Assembly: GCA_037951105.1 (NCBI GenBank)
Contig: JBAMJV010002074.1
Span: 1 to 64,000, forward strand
DNA from: Echinarachnius parma
Lineage: Eukaryota > Echinodermata > Echinoidea > Clypeasteroida > Echinarachniidae
Reading direction: 5' to 3'
Length of the DNA: 64,000 bases
The position numbers and the translations under genes are program-made. Under the pieces are notes generated by a model. The model was not told the DNA's origin. It saw only the letters and a list, made by a program, of their open reading frames with translations, and ran no database searches. This document shows positions 24,401-38,900 of the stretch, in pieces. How positions within the stretch are numbered: the first letter of the stretch is position 1; each line of letters starts with the position of its first letter.

Positions 24401-27400
24401 TCATGTGACCGTGGTTGTCGCTCAGTTGTTCAAGGACACTGAACACCTCTGCCCGGGTCTCCTTATCCTGTAGATGGAATTAATCAAACATGATTTTTTT
24501 TTTTTTTTCAATTAGTCTTCATTTATTCATAACAAAACATGCAATATTTTATGTGAAAATGTTGTCACTAAGTACGTGAACAACTCTGCCTGCAGTGATA
24601 TAGCCTGATAGGACCGACTTGGGGCACTCTCTACATGTATGTATATCTTTCTGTCATAAAGGATTTCCCCTTTTGTTGTTATTGTTTTTGTCATAATTAT
24701 GGCCTAATTATGGCCCTTAGCTTCAAAATTGTCTGCACATGTGTTTTATTAGTGGTACAGGTAAAGCCATTTATGGCCTTTCACGCTTATTTTAATTCTA
24801 ACTTAAAATTTAAGTTAAATTTAAAATATTTGCTTACCTGTAGTTTAATGCACTGGTATCTCCTTGCTAGTCTTGCAACAAGGCTTTTCAACGTGGGTCT
24901 CTCTGCCGGCTCCAGCTTCAAACAGCTTTGAATGATTTCATATCTGCAGTAGATAAAATAAAATATAGGAATCAGCCTCAATAAAGACAAGCCATGTTTA
25001 GCTTCATTATCAATACTCTTCACTCTATAATATTCTGGAATATTAACAATCAGAAGATAAATATACAACAACCAATATGATGATCTTTAAAATAATGTTG
25101 ATATTTTGAGACCTGCTCAAAAAACATTAAAAATGATGAAAATGTGGGATACTTTTTAGTAATGTCTGTAGCAAAAAAAGGAAACTGACCAGAAAGGAAT
25201 AAAATATTGAAAAGGAGCCATTCAACTGGTACATATTTTATTATCTCTATTACAAATGAATGAAAGAAAAAATAAATCACTTACACATCCTCCAAGCATC
25301 CTTCTGGCTCATTCAGCGTGTAGCCCTCCGTCAGCCGGCCACTCAACTCATCGGCCCGGTAACCTTCAAACGGTTCTCGACCTGCAACAAACCAAACAAT
25401 TACCAAAATAGATTAAACTCAAATTAAGAACCTTGATTACCTGTTCCTTAGATATCTGGGAAACATTTGGTAGGCGGAATGTCTGTGCCATATTTATACT
25501 TGGTCAAAACAATTTATTTCCATTTGAAAATACATTTACAACAAATCTGCAGTAAAACCAAACAGTTTTGGGGAGTTTGATCTTATCTCAAACCCTTCTA
25601 ACGTATTCTATCTTAATAATAAAATGGTGGTATACATGTATGTCCTGGCAGATTCATTACAAACTATTTATTTGAAAGCTAGAAATAAGAACAATTAAGT
25701 TTTTTAGAGAAGGGTGCAAAAGTCATTGGCCTGAATTCTCATCAGTGGCTCAACTTGAGCCTGGCCTAAAAAGACACAAGACTACCGGTAACCAGTTAAC
25801 CCACTTTGCACCAGCAGATCTATTGTCTCATCGCTATGGTCCCCGGAGATATTCTAATGGTTTCCTTTCATTATCCAGTCAATCCCTTGAGTTCTGATTA
25901 TATGCATCAGGACAATTGTCCCTTTGAAATTCAGTCATGGCATAGTCAGTCATGATCAGCCAAGTTGCATCCCGGATTATCCTGGCCACTGTATTGCTGG
26001 TGACATGTTATACTATGACTGAATTTCAAAGGGCCCATTGTCCTGAAGCCTACAATCAGAACTCAAGGGATTGACTGGATAATGAAAGGAAACCAATAGA
26101 ATATCTCCAAGGACCATAGCTACAATTGTACAAAACAATAGGTCTGCTAGTGCAAGTGTTACTGGTAGTCTTTGTCTTTTTAGGCCAGGCTCAAGTTGAG
26201 ACACTGATGAGGATTAAATTAAAGTTACTGATGTACTACGGTATATGCTGTAATAGGTTGATCTTCAAATTTAGTGAAACTCACCAAAAGACATGGTTTC
26301 CCATATCATCACTCCAAGAGACCATCTAGAATACAAGGAAAGTAAAATAAGAGATCAATCATAATTTAGATAGCATTTGCAATTTGAGATATGAATTGAA
26401 GCAGAAATGTGTAACCATGATATATATACTGATAATGTATACAATATACCTCAATGTGGGATAAGTGCTTTCTGTTATCAGATATACAAAATATTAGTAA
26501 ATCATCAGTAAATACTGCTGGATTCCCATAATCACAAACTATTGAATGGGTAATCACATTTACTATTAAACAAATTTGGCAGTGGCAGGTACTATCTATA
26601 GGCCTGTACGGGAAAACGGACGCTCCCGCCTTCACGAGTCCTGGGCAGATGGAGCCCATTAGCCTCGGCAATCCGTCTACGACTTGAGGACCTCACTGTG
26701 TACACGTCCTGGCTATCCAGGCCTTTCCAGACGAACCTCAGTTTAAAGGGTGGAGTCAGTACTGCGCACACTGAACCTCACCTTAAACTTCCACTGCGCA
26801 GGCCAAGGACATATCCACGTCCATAACTGTAAAACTGTAAAATGAACTTTTATCCCCGTCCCAGACAACGGATCCCCCCTCGAAAATGGATTCCCTCGTT
26901 GAATCCTTTCATCGTCCCCGACACCGATCTTACCAAGCCCTGTAGCGATGGGAAAGGGGCGATATCGACAGGTGGAAGATGTCACTGGAAGTCGTAGTCC
27001 CAATCCTGCATGCAGGCGGTTCAGAAGTATGGGTCGTCTTGATGCTGAAAAGTGGAGGCGACAGCATCACCCGGCAGCACCCTGAACGTCCAAGCAGCCT
27101 CACCGAGGGTCAGCACTGCTTGCTCCACATGGGAGATGGGCCTAGAAAAGGTGGCCTAAAAAAAGCTCGTCTCCAATTACCCAGTTGGCGGACCGCGGCC
27201 AACGGGCATCTTCTTCAGCGGCAGGAAACTACAGAAGAAAATGAGGCATTCACCCGCCTCTAAGGGTGATACCGGACATGGACTAAATTTAGCATGCTGG
27301 AACATACGCACCATGCTGGACCTAAAAGACAGTGGTCGCCCCGAACGACGCTCTGCTCTCATAGCGCATGAACTATTGAGACTGAACATCGATATAGCAG

Positions 27401-30400
27401 CTCTCAGCGAGGTACGCCTCCCAGAAGAAGGCAGCCTAAAGGAACATGGTGCTGGATATACCCTCTTCTGGTCTGGCAAACCAGCATCTGAAAGACGTCT
27501 CTCAGGGGTAGGTTTCATGCTCAGAGACGCAATCGCCTCAAAGCTTGAAAGCACACCAACTGGACACACTGACCGTATTATCTCCCTACGTCTCCCACTC
27601 CGCAACAAGCAGTATGCTACACTCTTCAGCGTTTACGCTCCAACACTTCAAGCAGATCCTGTGGAAAAGGAAAAGTTTTACACCGATCTACGCAATCTCC
27701 TTGGGAGCACCCCTGCAGAAGACAAGATCTTCATCCTTGGAGACTTCAATGCGAGAGTGGGCCAGGACTCAGAAGCCTGGAAAGGAGTCCTTGGGAAACA
27801 TGGCGTAGGAAACTGCAATGACAACGGCCGCTTGCTGTTGGAGTTCTGTGCAGAACAACAGTTCTCCATTACAAACACTACCTTTCAGCAAAAAGACCGA
27901 TTGAAAACCACGTGGATGCACCCAAGATCAAAACATTGGCATCTTATTGACTATATTCTGGTGAGGCAGCGGGACCTGAGTGATGTTCTGCATACACGCG
28001 TGATGCCCAGCGCAGAGTGTCACACTGATCATCGTCTCGTTCGCTGCAAACTCAAGCTACACTTCAAGCCCAGACCAAGGAGGGGTGGTCCACCTAGGAA
28101 GAAACTCAAGATCGCCGATCTCCAGTCTACTGAAGTAAAGGCAGACTTCCAGGAAAACCTACAGTCCAAATTTGAGGATAGCTACCAGACAAACCAATCC
28201 CCTGAAGAGCTGTGGGATCAACTGAAAAATGTCATCTTGCAGACCTCAGAAGAAGTTCTTGGATTCACCACCAAAAAGAACAAAGACTGGTTCGATGAAA
28301 ACAACCAAGAAATTCAGCAACTGCTGGCAAAGAAGAGGTCTGCTCACCAAGCGTACCTAAACGACACATCTTGTACTGCAAAAAAATGTGCTTTTCGTCT
28401 TTCCTGCAGCAACCTTCAGCGAAAGCTTAGAGAGATTAAAAACGAGTGGTGGGCAAAGCTTGCAGAGAAAACTCAACAGTGCGCGGACTCTGGTGACTAC
28501 AGAGGGTTCTATGAAGCACTTAAAGCAGTATATGGTCCATCACATCAAGTCCTCAGCCCTTTGCGAAATGCAGATGGAGACACACTGTTAACAGACAAGA
28601 CAGATATTCTAAGTCGCTGGGCAGAACATTTCCAAACACTCTTCAGTACTGACCGCACAGTCCAAGAACCGGCCCTCCTCCAGATCCAACAACTGAGGGT
28701 GAAAACAGAATTGGATGTTATACCAACACTTGAAGAAATAACCAAAGCAATCAAGCAGCTCAAGACTGGGAAAGCCGCCGGTACTGATAGTATCCCATCC
28801 GAGATATGGAAATATGGAGGCCCAGGACTGCACACAAAACTTCATGAGCTCTTCGTTTGCTGCTGGGAGCAGGGAAAACTTCCCCAGGATCTCCGTGACG
28901 CAGTCATCATCACCCTCTACAAAAACAAAGGCGAAAAGTCAGACTGTTCAAATTATCGCGGGATCACACTGCTCTCAACTGCTGGAAAGGTCTTTGCAAG
29001 AATGCTTCTAAATAGACTTGTACCAGCCATTGCAGATGACCTCCTCCCAGAGAGCCAGTGCGGCTTCAGGGCAAACAGGAGCACTACCGACATGGTCTTT
29101 GTCCTTAGACAGCTTCAGGAGAAATGCCGGGAGCAAAATAAAGGACTCTATGTAACATTCGTCGACTTAACAAAAGCATTCGACACCGTGAGCAGGAAGG
29201 GTCTCTGGCAAATCCTTGAAAAAGTTGGATGTCCCCCAAAGTTTCTCAACATGGTCATCCAGCTCCATGACAATCAACGTGGTCAGGTTAGACAGAGAAA
29301 CGACCTCTCAGAATCCTTCCCAATCGACAACGGCGTGAAACAAGGATGCGTCCTTGCACCGACCCTCTTCACCATCTTCTTCAGCATGATGCTTCAACGA
29401 GCTACTAAAGACCTCACAGACCAGGATGGCATTTACATTCGGTATCGCACAGATGGCAGCCTGTTCAACCTGAGACGTCTGCAGGCACACACAAAGACTC
29501 TGGAGAAGATGATTTGTGAACTCCTATTTGCAGACGATGCTGCTCTTGTCGCTCACACTGAGGAAGCACTGCAACACATGACAACCTGCTTTGCTGAGGC
29601 AACACATCTCTTTGGACTTGAAATCAGCCTAAAGAAGACAGAGGTCCTATACCAACCCTCGCCTCAAGAACAACATGATCCCCCGCACGTCACCATTGAC
29701 ACAGCAGAACTGAAAACGGTCCACCAGTTTACCTATCTCGGATGCACCATCACATCAGATGCCAAGATCGATAAAGACATTGACAGCCGGCTTGCAAAAG
29801 CCAGCACTGCTTTTGGTCGACTCCACAAACGAGTTTGGAAAAACAAGCATCTTAAGAAGGACACTAAGATAAGCGTTTACAAAGCAGTGGTTCTCACAAC
29901 ACTTCTGTACGGTGCGGAATCATGGACAATCTATCGCAGGCACATACGACTCCTTGAGCGTTTCCACCAACGCTGTCTTCGCTCCATCCTCAATATCCAC
30001 TGGAGCCAGTTTGTGACAAACAATGAAGTCCTTGAACAGGCAAGGGCCATCAGCATTGAAGCCATGCTACTGAAGACACAGCTTCGTTGGGTAGGACATG
30101 TCTCAAGGATGGATGACCATCGCCTACCAAAAGTCGTTCTGTATGGAGAGTTATCCACTGGCCATCGTGACATAGGTGCTCCAAAAAAGCGCTACAAGGA
30201 CAACCTCAAGAAGTCCCTTGGTGCTTGCCACATAGATCACCGCGAATGGTCTTCTCTCGCTGCAGATCGCAATGCCTGGAGACAAACAGTAAAACAGGCC
30301 GTTTCCTCCTTTGAGACAGACCGCAGGGCTCATCTCGAAGACAAAAGGACCAAACGAAAGAACCGGATAGCTTCAGCATCCACACCAGACAAGACTTTTC

Positions 30401-32902
30401 CCTGCAACCGCTGTGGTCGGACTTGCCTATCCCGCATTGGCTTAGTCAGCCATCAGCGTGCCTGCAACCGTCGTGGACACTGTCCTTCTTGATCTTCGCT
30501 CGCGAAGTTTAGCCAATGATTAAACAAATAAGAAAAGCCTGTAATACAGTTTCTATTAATAGTTGATGATCGAGTATTGTTCATTAAATGACTGAAGTTT
30601 ATAAAGTACCTGGCAAAGTATTTGACCCAAATATGCTTTGAAAAAGGTAGCACCATATACGATAGTGTATAAGAATAATTTGTACCAGTATGATTGTATA
30701 TAAGGACATCAACATTAATTGTGAGGCAAACATGTTTTATGTTATGATGTTAAGAACTTGGCATGTTAATTCATCATCCACAAGTACAATCACAACCTAC
30801 CATAATATTTAATTTACAAATGTAGATGTAATAGTAATCATAATTTTGAGTAAATACTCACACATTGCTCTTCTCCGTGTATGTATTAAACACCAGTGTC
30901 TCATACGCCATCCATCTGGCACTTGAAGGTAATGTCGACTGTTCAAATTAAACAATGACAATATTTGTTTTAAACAATAAAAACAAATTATTGATATATA
31001 TTATTAAAAAAACATATATAAAATAATTGAAACATGCACAATTTAATACAAAATTAAATACATTTAATTAAACGCCAGAATATCATACGCCACTGATCTT
31101 GCATCTGATGGTGCCGTCGGCTGTTCACATTAAACAATTGAATAAGTTTTTTTTTTTTTTAAACATGCTCAAAATAAAAGCCTAAACAAAGCTTTAATAA
31201 ATACATTAATGACTTTGATAATGTTTTCACCAAGTTATGGTTGAATCTATCAAATTCAATATGCAAATGAATTGTGCTAGATGCAACTTGGATGCTTGAC
31301 CCATTTAAGATGGATAGGTAATTGATCAAACAAACATTCTCCATAGACCCAAGCATGTGCATTTGAGGGAACCAGTCCTGAATCGGTCATTATGATGCAT
31401 TAATTAGCTTCGTAAGTTTTGTTTCTTCAGAAAGTGATATCCGAGACCTCAATCATACACCAATATCATTGTAAGATTCTTATGAATGATGTGCAAGTTT
31501 AAAGGGATATTTGAGTTTTGGTATAGAGGGCGCTACACAACAAATTTTGTGAGAATATGAAAAACTGAGTGTCAAATTTGAAAGAGCCTACAATTTGAAT
31601 GACAGAATAAACTTGATTTGATCAAAATTGGTTCAGAAGTGCTTGAAATATCCATAAACATAACTATTTGTAATAATTTTGGGGCCCAACAATAATTCAA
31701 TAATTTTTTTAATGCTTCTAGCTCTTTTCAAAAATGTACAAAAGAGGATTTTAAATAGCTGTTTTTACTTGATTAATTGTAATTTTTTGTATTTATTTCG
31801 AGCATGTTGGAATTATAAATATTGGTTTGTAATGTATTGGTGCAGGTTTTGCTTCCTAAAATTCACTTTGACCAAAACTGTACTCTCTTTACCAAAACTC
31901 AACTATGCCTTTAATTGAAAAATAACACTTTTTTCATTGTGAAAAGTGAGCATTCATATTGGATGTTATCACCTACTGCCCATTGATTTTGCCTACAATA
32001 AAAAGCATGATTTTCAATTCAACCTGTAATATCTCCATAATTAGGGAAACAGCTAGTTGAAAAAAGAAAAAAAACATAATTTCATTCTTCTGGTACCACG
32101 AGCCAAACAACAAAGTACAAGAGAAATGTGAAAGCCCTCAGTAATCTTGGTTCAATTTGATACAAAGTTAATGGATCATTTCAATAATGAACAAAAAAAA
32201 CATGGAAGAAGCAAGCTAGACCACAATTATCAAAGAAATAAGTCAAAGAAAGAAATATTTATGAGGCAATTGACTCTCCAAATGGACTTTGTCAATGTTA
32301 AATTCCATCGTTAAACTTCCGACACAAAAACTTCTCACAGCTATAAAATAAATATTCATATTTTGTGCACACAGAGGCATATGCTAATATACAAGTAAAT
32401 ATTTGAAGATTTTCAAGCACTATTATGTTTTTTTTTCTCCCTCATGTAGAGTCAATATTTATAGATATTTTAACACTGTGGGAACTTACTTTCACAACCC
32501 GTTTTATTTTCTTTGTTGGGGTGTTTAACGTAGTTAATAAAGTGGAAAATCATACATTCTTTCCATGCAGCTGCATGCACAGTACAGTGAACAAAAGACT
32601 TCCAGTTCTGGTTGCAAGCCGCAATTGTTATAATGTGCATAATAGGTATTTGTCTGATACAATAGCACTACTGGCAAGAAATATGTGCTGGTGGCATTGA
32701 AGGTCAATGCAACTTGGGTAACTCATGGATATTTGCAAAAAGATTAGAATCACATTTATAACACATAAACTTAATAACTATAAATTAAAGTATATATACA
32801 CCATCATTTTAAAACTGATCCAAATCCAAAACACTTGAAACATGCAATCTGGCTTTTACATCTTAAAAAACGCACAGCGTTCCTTTAGTGGTGATGCACC
32901 CG

Positions 32903-32940
<38 letters not shown>

Positions 32941-35900
32941 ACTCACGTATATTGGGTATACGGGGGATGTGCCGCTGGGAAGGGTGACTTTTTCAAGAAA
33001 GATCCTTAGACATGGGTCCCCTTTTCATTAAAAAAATCCTTAGACATGGGTCCCTTTTTAAAATTTCCTCTCTTTTATCCGGGATTTTGGGATTTGCCGA
33101 TGCGAAATTGCAAAAATGTTCAAGCTCGCTACGCTCGCTAAAAGAAACCACAAAATTTGCGGGAAATAAACAGCGAACATGCGACGCTGGCGAAAAAAAA
33201 TCCTGAGACATAGGTACCTATTTACAGCAAAAGGACCCTTAGATGTGGGTATGGGTTCGGAGGTCTCAGCTGCACACCCCCATCCGACTATAATCTGAGT
33301 ACCCCCCCCCCCCCCCCCCGGGGTGATGCATACCATTATCACATAAATATTCTCAGTTTGATGTGTCACCAAACCTGAAATCTGGGTCATGTCATCACAA
33401 TATTCAATTCAATTTCACTCCTTTTAAAATAAACCTGGCATCAGTGTTTGTATGGTGAAATTCAACCATTTTATTTGGGTCAACAAAAATTAATTTAGTG
33501 CCAAAAATATCACACAAAAATGCATTTTTGAGTCAAGGACTTTTCTTAACAACATCATTATGCCCTAGATTTCACTTCCTTATTGTTGGAGACATATCTT
33601 TCAAAATGTATCTAAATTCTCATTTTTAAGATTTTAAAAGTACAATGCTGATGCAGATAGAATGTTTAATATTTGTCATTATCAATTTGTGACAAATGCT
33701 TACAATTATTTGATCACACAGTTGTGTAGACAATGCACAGCACTTCTCATAAAAAAATCACTTCAACATCACTGTGTGATTTAAAGCGCAGTAGAGTATA
33801 TATTTATAGTAATGTAGCTGCACTAGATAAATGTTCATATTAATAAACTTCACCAATGTTTCTTGCTCCATTCAAAGAATCTATTAGTTTTAATTCAACA
33901 ATTGTTTCTTGCTTTGTGTTATAATGTTTAAACAAAAGAGTCAAATGTATTACCTAGCCCTCCATAATTTTATTTGTATGTATGTCCAAAGGTTGGTTTA
34001 CCAACAGTTTTCAAGAAATACAAAATCAATTGAATTGTAATGCACATAACAATCAAGCATACATGTATGAACAGTGTGTGTCTCATGATTGGGGTAATGA
34101 AGTAAAGCACTTAGAGATGACTATCAATCTAGGCGCTATATGAATCGAGATCAGTATCATTACAACATTATTTTTTATTCCAACATTAATCAGTGCTGAA
34201 TTGGTTGATACTAACCTCGTTGCCTGCCGCATCTTGGTTTCCTGACCGTCCCTCATCCTTGGTAGCAAAGTCGGTTACCTTGGCAACCAGGTTGTCCGTG
34301 AGCGCAATGTTCCTCACCCCAAGACTGTGCCGTACAATCTAGTGTGAGAAATGCATAAAGTAGCAATGCTGTTATAAATCATTTATATATTATAAGTGAA
34401 GCTCGAAATTAGCAGCACGGGCCTGCTTACATGTGGCCAATACATAAATCAGAATAAGGCCACCAAATTTGATAGATGATTAATTACGATGAATGGGCAA
34501 CCAAATGTAACAGAATTGTTAATTTATGTTTTTCTTTGTTTGGGTCACCAGATTCAGGTTTGGGGCCGCTAGAATTTAGATCTTGTTTAAACCTGCCCGA
34601 CTGGGCCACATGGCAAACTAAAAACAATAACTAGAATTGGTATGATATAATACAGTATGTATACAACTATACATGCAACAACATATTATCAATAAAAATA
34701 CCTACAAGGTGATCTTGTTTCATGAGGTTTTTCCAAAAAAAGATAATTAAGACTTCCATCATACACCAATATCATTGTAATATTCCTCTGAATGGTGTGG
34801 GATAGTTTTTATAGAAAAAGAACACTGTTTTACTAGTGAACACTGAATTTCTAAAAAAATATTTCAGATTACTGCCCATTGATTTTTTACTACAATTCAA
34901 TCATATTATACCTCCATAAGTAGGGAGACATCTGAAAGAATCAAAGCCAATTGCATGCTTACCATAATAACTAAATAACAAGGTACAAGAGAAATATGGA
35001 AGATCCAAGTGATTTTGATTCAATTTGACACAGTTAATGGATCACTTTAAGAGTAGAATTTAAATAAGTCTGCCAATACTCAGCATACATGACAAGAAAT
35101 GTCATTATTTACATTTGCTGTGATATGCTTTATTCTCCCCGCAGTATGTATACCATAAGATTTTATACTTCATCATAAAGCATCAAGATGATAATAACAT
35201 TTATTGATGAGAAAACAACATAAAAAATGAATTGTTATCTGGAAAGCACTTTTATAAAAAAAGAAAACACTTAAACACAAAATATCTGGTTAGTTATAGC
35301 GACATGGTTTACCAATGGACTAAGCATGTAGGGCAAAGTAATTAAGCCAGTTCAAGTATTAGGTCATCTACGTACAGTCATATCAGACATGATAAACAAT
35401 AATACAAATATTTCAGTTCCTTTGACAATTCCGCTTTTTATCAATATCAGGCTCTAGATAGACTAACTTAGGTGGGGCCCAAACAAAAAAAAGTTGCCTA
35501 TTCTTTTCAAAGGAATGTAGCATTCACAGATCAGTAGCAATCTCGAGGGGGCGTGTTGTGACGCAGATGTTTACAAATTTTATGTTAAATGCTGATTTAT
35601 CCACTATTCCATTCAAGGATATTTGATTTTAAAGAGTGCCACGTAATTAACTGTATCATTAACCATAAAACAAACATTGTCTTTTATGGACTATAATTAA
35701 TTAATTATGCCAGGTACTGTATCTGGAATAACAAAAGACCTGGGAAAAAATTGACTATGTCCTTTTATACAGATGGATGTACATGTACATGTATTGTGAC
35801 AGGATAGGATGATTGCATGCTTCTGGGCCTTGGGCACAGAGTCATAGAACCTTACAGAAATATAATGTGCGTAGCGAGCTTAATTGGCAAGTTCTGCTGA

Positions 35901-38900
35901 AATTGTGAGAGTGCGGCAGTTTGTTAGCGTGTCATTTAACGTGCGGTAATAGTACACAAGCTTAATTTCAGCACAGATTACTAGCTAGTCGCAAGCTTGA
36001 GACACACTTATTATATTTCTGTAGGGATGGTTTAGTTCCACTCTAGGTCTATTTTATATGCTAGGGCTAATAGTAAGCAATATATACAGTTTTCTTAATA
36101 ACTTTATATATTTAACTGGGTAAGCATTTATTATTTAGGGTTAGCAATTAAGCCAAGTTTAATTGCAACTAAAATAATATATACATTTCATATTTAGCCC
36201 TGCATCTAAAATAGACTAAGAATGGAACTGGGGAATATGGGACTAAGAAAATTTACAAGGCCCTAATATTCATGTGGAGTTGTTGCATTTCGGGTGCTTT
36301 GCTTCCATTCTTGGGGTCCCATGTTAATAAATGTTAAACTGCTGGCATGGACATCCTTCAGCAAGACATTTAATTCACATTGATGCACTAGCTGAACCCA
36401 GTGGCCTGTTTCATGAAAGGGTCGATCTTAGCTAAGACCATCTTAACTGTCACGTGACTGTGACTGATCTACGGACATACGGATGGCGTTTGTTCCGATC
36501 ACAAAGGACAAGGTTGCTGGAAGTATAATAGCAAAGACGCTTTCATACAACATGTGTTGCCGTAAATGTCAAAGTTATACTAAGGTTGTGTACGTACAGA
36601 GATTAGACCCTTTCATGAAAGGGGGCCCAGGTGTAATGGGGACCTGGTTGGTATTTTGTCCTTGATATGATTTTTGCACCTTATCAGGGCAGTTTATCCA
36701 TGTCGCATCCACTTTTCACTGGAGTTGGGGTAATGAAAAGCAATTAACTATCATTGCTTTTAAAAAGGTGATATTCAAATGCTAATTAACATCTCACCAC
36801 AAATAAATAAAACAAGGTGTCAACAAGTAAAACAAAATATTCATGACTTACTCAAACAATAATCTGTTATTGTTGTTAATTAATTTAAATTAAGTATCTT
36901 AATTCATACTAGGTACCCTGCATAATTGCAGTCATGTTAACCTCTAACCCCAAATCAATAAAAACTGCCTAACAAAAACTATATAAATGGGAGTCCATTG
37001 ACTCATTAATGTCTAGATACATGCATGCATGTACATTATAATGACAGGTTTTGTTCTAATTACAATGCTAGCCCAATTCAACACGCACAGGGTGATAGAG
37101 ACCTTTATAATCATGACATTGACATCTCGGTTATTACATGCATATGATCCAACCAAAATCAATACTGAACACAGTGGCCTTTAAACAGTTTGTAGTGCTC
37201 TTGTTTGTGAGGGAAGTCTGGCATAAAAATTATTTGTCTGTCAAATCACAAATTAATTGTTTACGCTCGCCCACAGCGGTATGATCGGGTCACACATGAT
37301 TGGCAGTGCATGCATTTAGTATAGTAATATGCCGCTGCGAGCTTCCTGCATGAACAAATGTAGCGCTTTATCACAAGTACATCGTGTGTACATATTATGC
37401 ACGTATACCAATGTCAAGGAAATTAGATGTATTAAAAAGAAACCAAATATTGTTTTAGGGGTATTATAAATTAAATTACAAACATGCAGCCCCTCCCAAA
37501 TTAAGATATATGATTGTGTTTAGTGCAGTCTTAAATGTCTATACCTCAGTGTGTATGCAATATGCGCTAGAAATTAACTTTTTTCGCCGGACTAGCAGGC
37601 CTGTTAGTGCTATATAATCACAAGCATTAAGAATAGAGAAAATTACAAAATTTAACTATGCATTTGATTTTTATAGTTAAATAGACTAACAAGATTTTTT
37701 ACAAATCGTTGGTTGAAAAAAGAGAACAGAACTATATAAGTAATGTTTGTACAAGTTTGTAAGTATTTGAGATAATCGTGTTAACCCGTTTTCTAAAATA
37801 TCCATAGACTTTGTACACAACCCACTCGGTTCCCGTAGTCAAGGGATTAACAGTAAAGAGCTATCATATTTAATACAGCACTAGTTTATATAACGTAGTT
37901 ACAAGTTAGATATCTATATTCTCGAGAAAAAAAAAGGTTTTAGATGCAAAACATATCACTTACCCTCTTAGAGGCCAGGTGGGACAGGCCTGAAGCGATG
38001 TCCAGCGAGAACTTGACCAACATGGGCATGAGCGGCGTTGTGATGTTGAAGTCTGCTGCGTGCATGCCCACGGGTTTGTGGACGTCCCGCATCGTCCGCA
38101 GGTAGACGTCCAGTCTGACAGGCTCCATACTCTCAAAGGCAAGATAGATTGGACCTAGTGGAGGGTGAACAAACAATCATTAATCATAAGATTCATGCCA
38201 TATATTATTTAAAATGCAAAAAACGATAGTGCACATGTATGTAAGTCAGAGAAATCCTTACTTATAAGAACCGTAAACCGGGGTGACTTTGGCCACTTTT
38301 TTAGATGCATGTATTTTCATCAAGCCTCACTTTTTAGAACAAATTTCTTATTGTTACAAATATATTCTTAAAGGGTAATGTATAAAATCAGATATTAATT
38401 CTAAAGAGTGAAAAGTGATGACAATATAGCCTTCTCAAAACGCGGCCAAAGTCACCCCGGTTTACGGTACATAATTACATAATAGTTGTGGCCACATTCA
38501 TTTTTACTTTGAGTTTGAAGATTCCTGTTTCATATTTAATTGTTAAAATATTGGGTCTAAATTATTGGAGCTGTGTCTTTGTATGATTTGATAGTTTCTT
38601 TATTTAGATGATTGAGCAATATAAAAGGGCAAAACGGAGAGTACGTTTCCTTTGGTTTCCCAAAACTACCATGGGCCTCATATAACAAATATGCAGAATT
38701 ACAAGGGCGATGATCCACACCTTATTCAATCATATAAATCAAATAACAAAAGAAGAGTATATTTACTTATATTTGTTTACTCTTGGCTGGACGCTTGATT
38801 TATATATATATATAGATTCAATTTTGTTTTATTCTATAACTCTTACTTCACAAATATGTATTTGCATCATTTGTAAGGTAGAATGACCACTAGCTTCACA

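Noticed and set aside
28545-30333. Minus-strand open frames across the LINE
   Set aside because: They are shadows of the intact plus-strand endonuclease/reverse-transcriptase frame.
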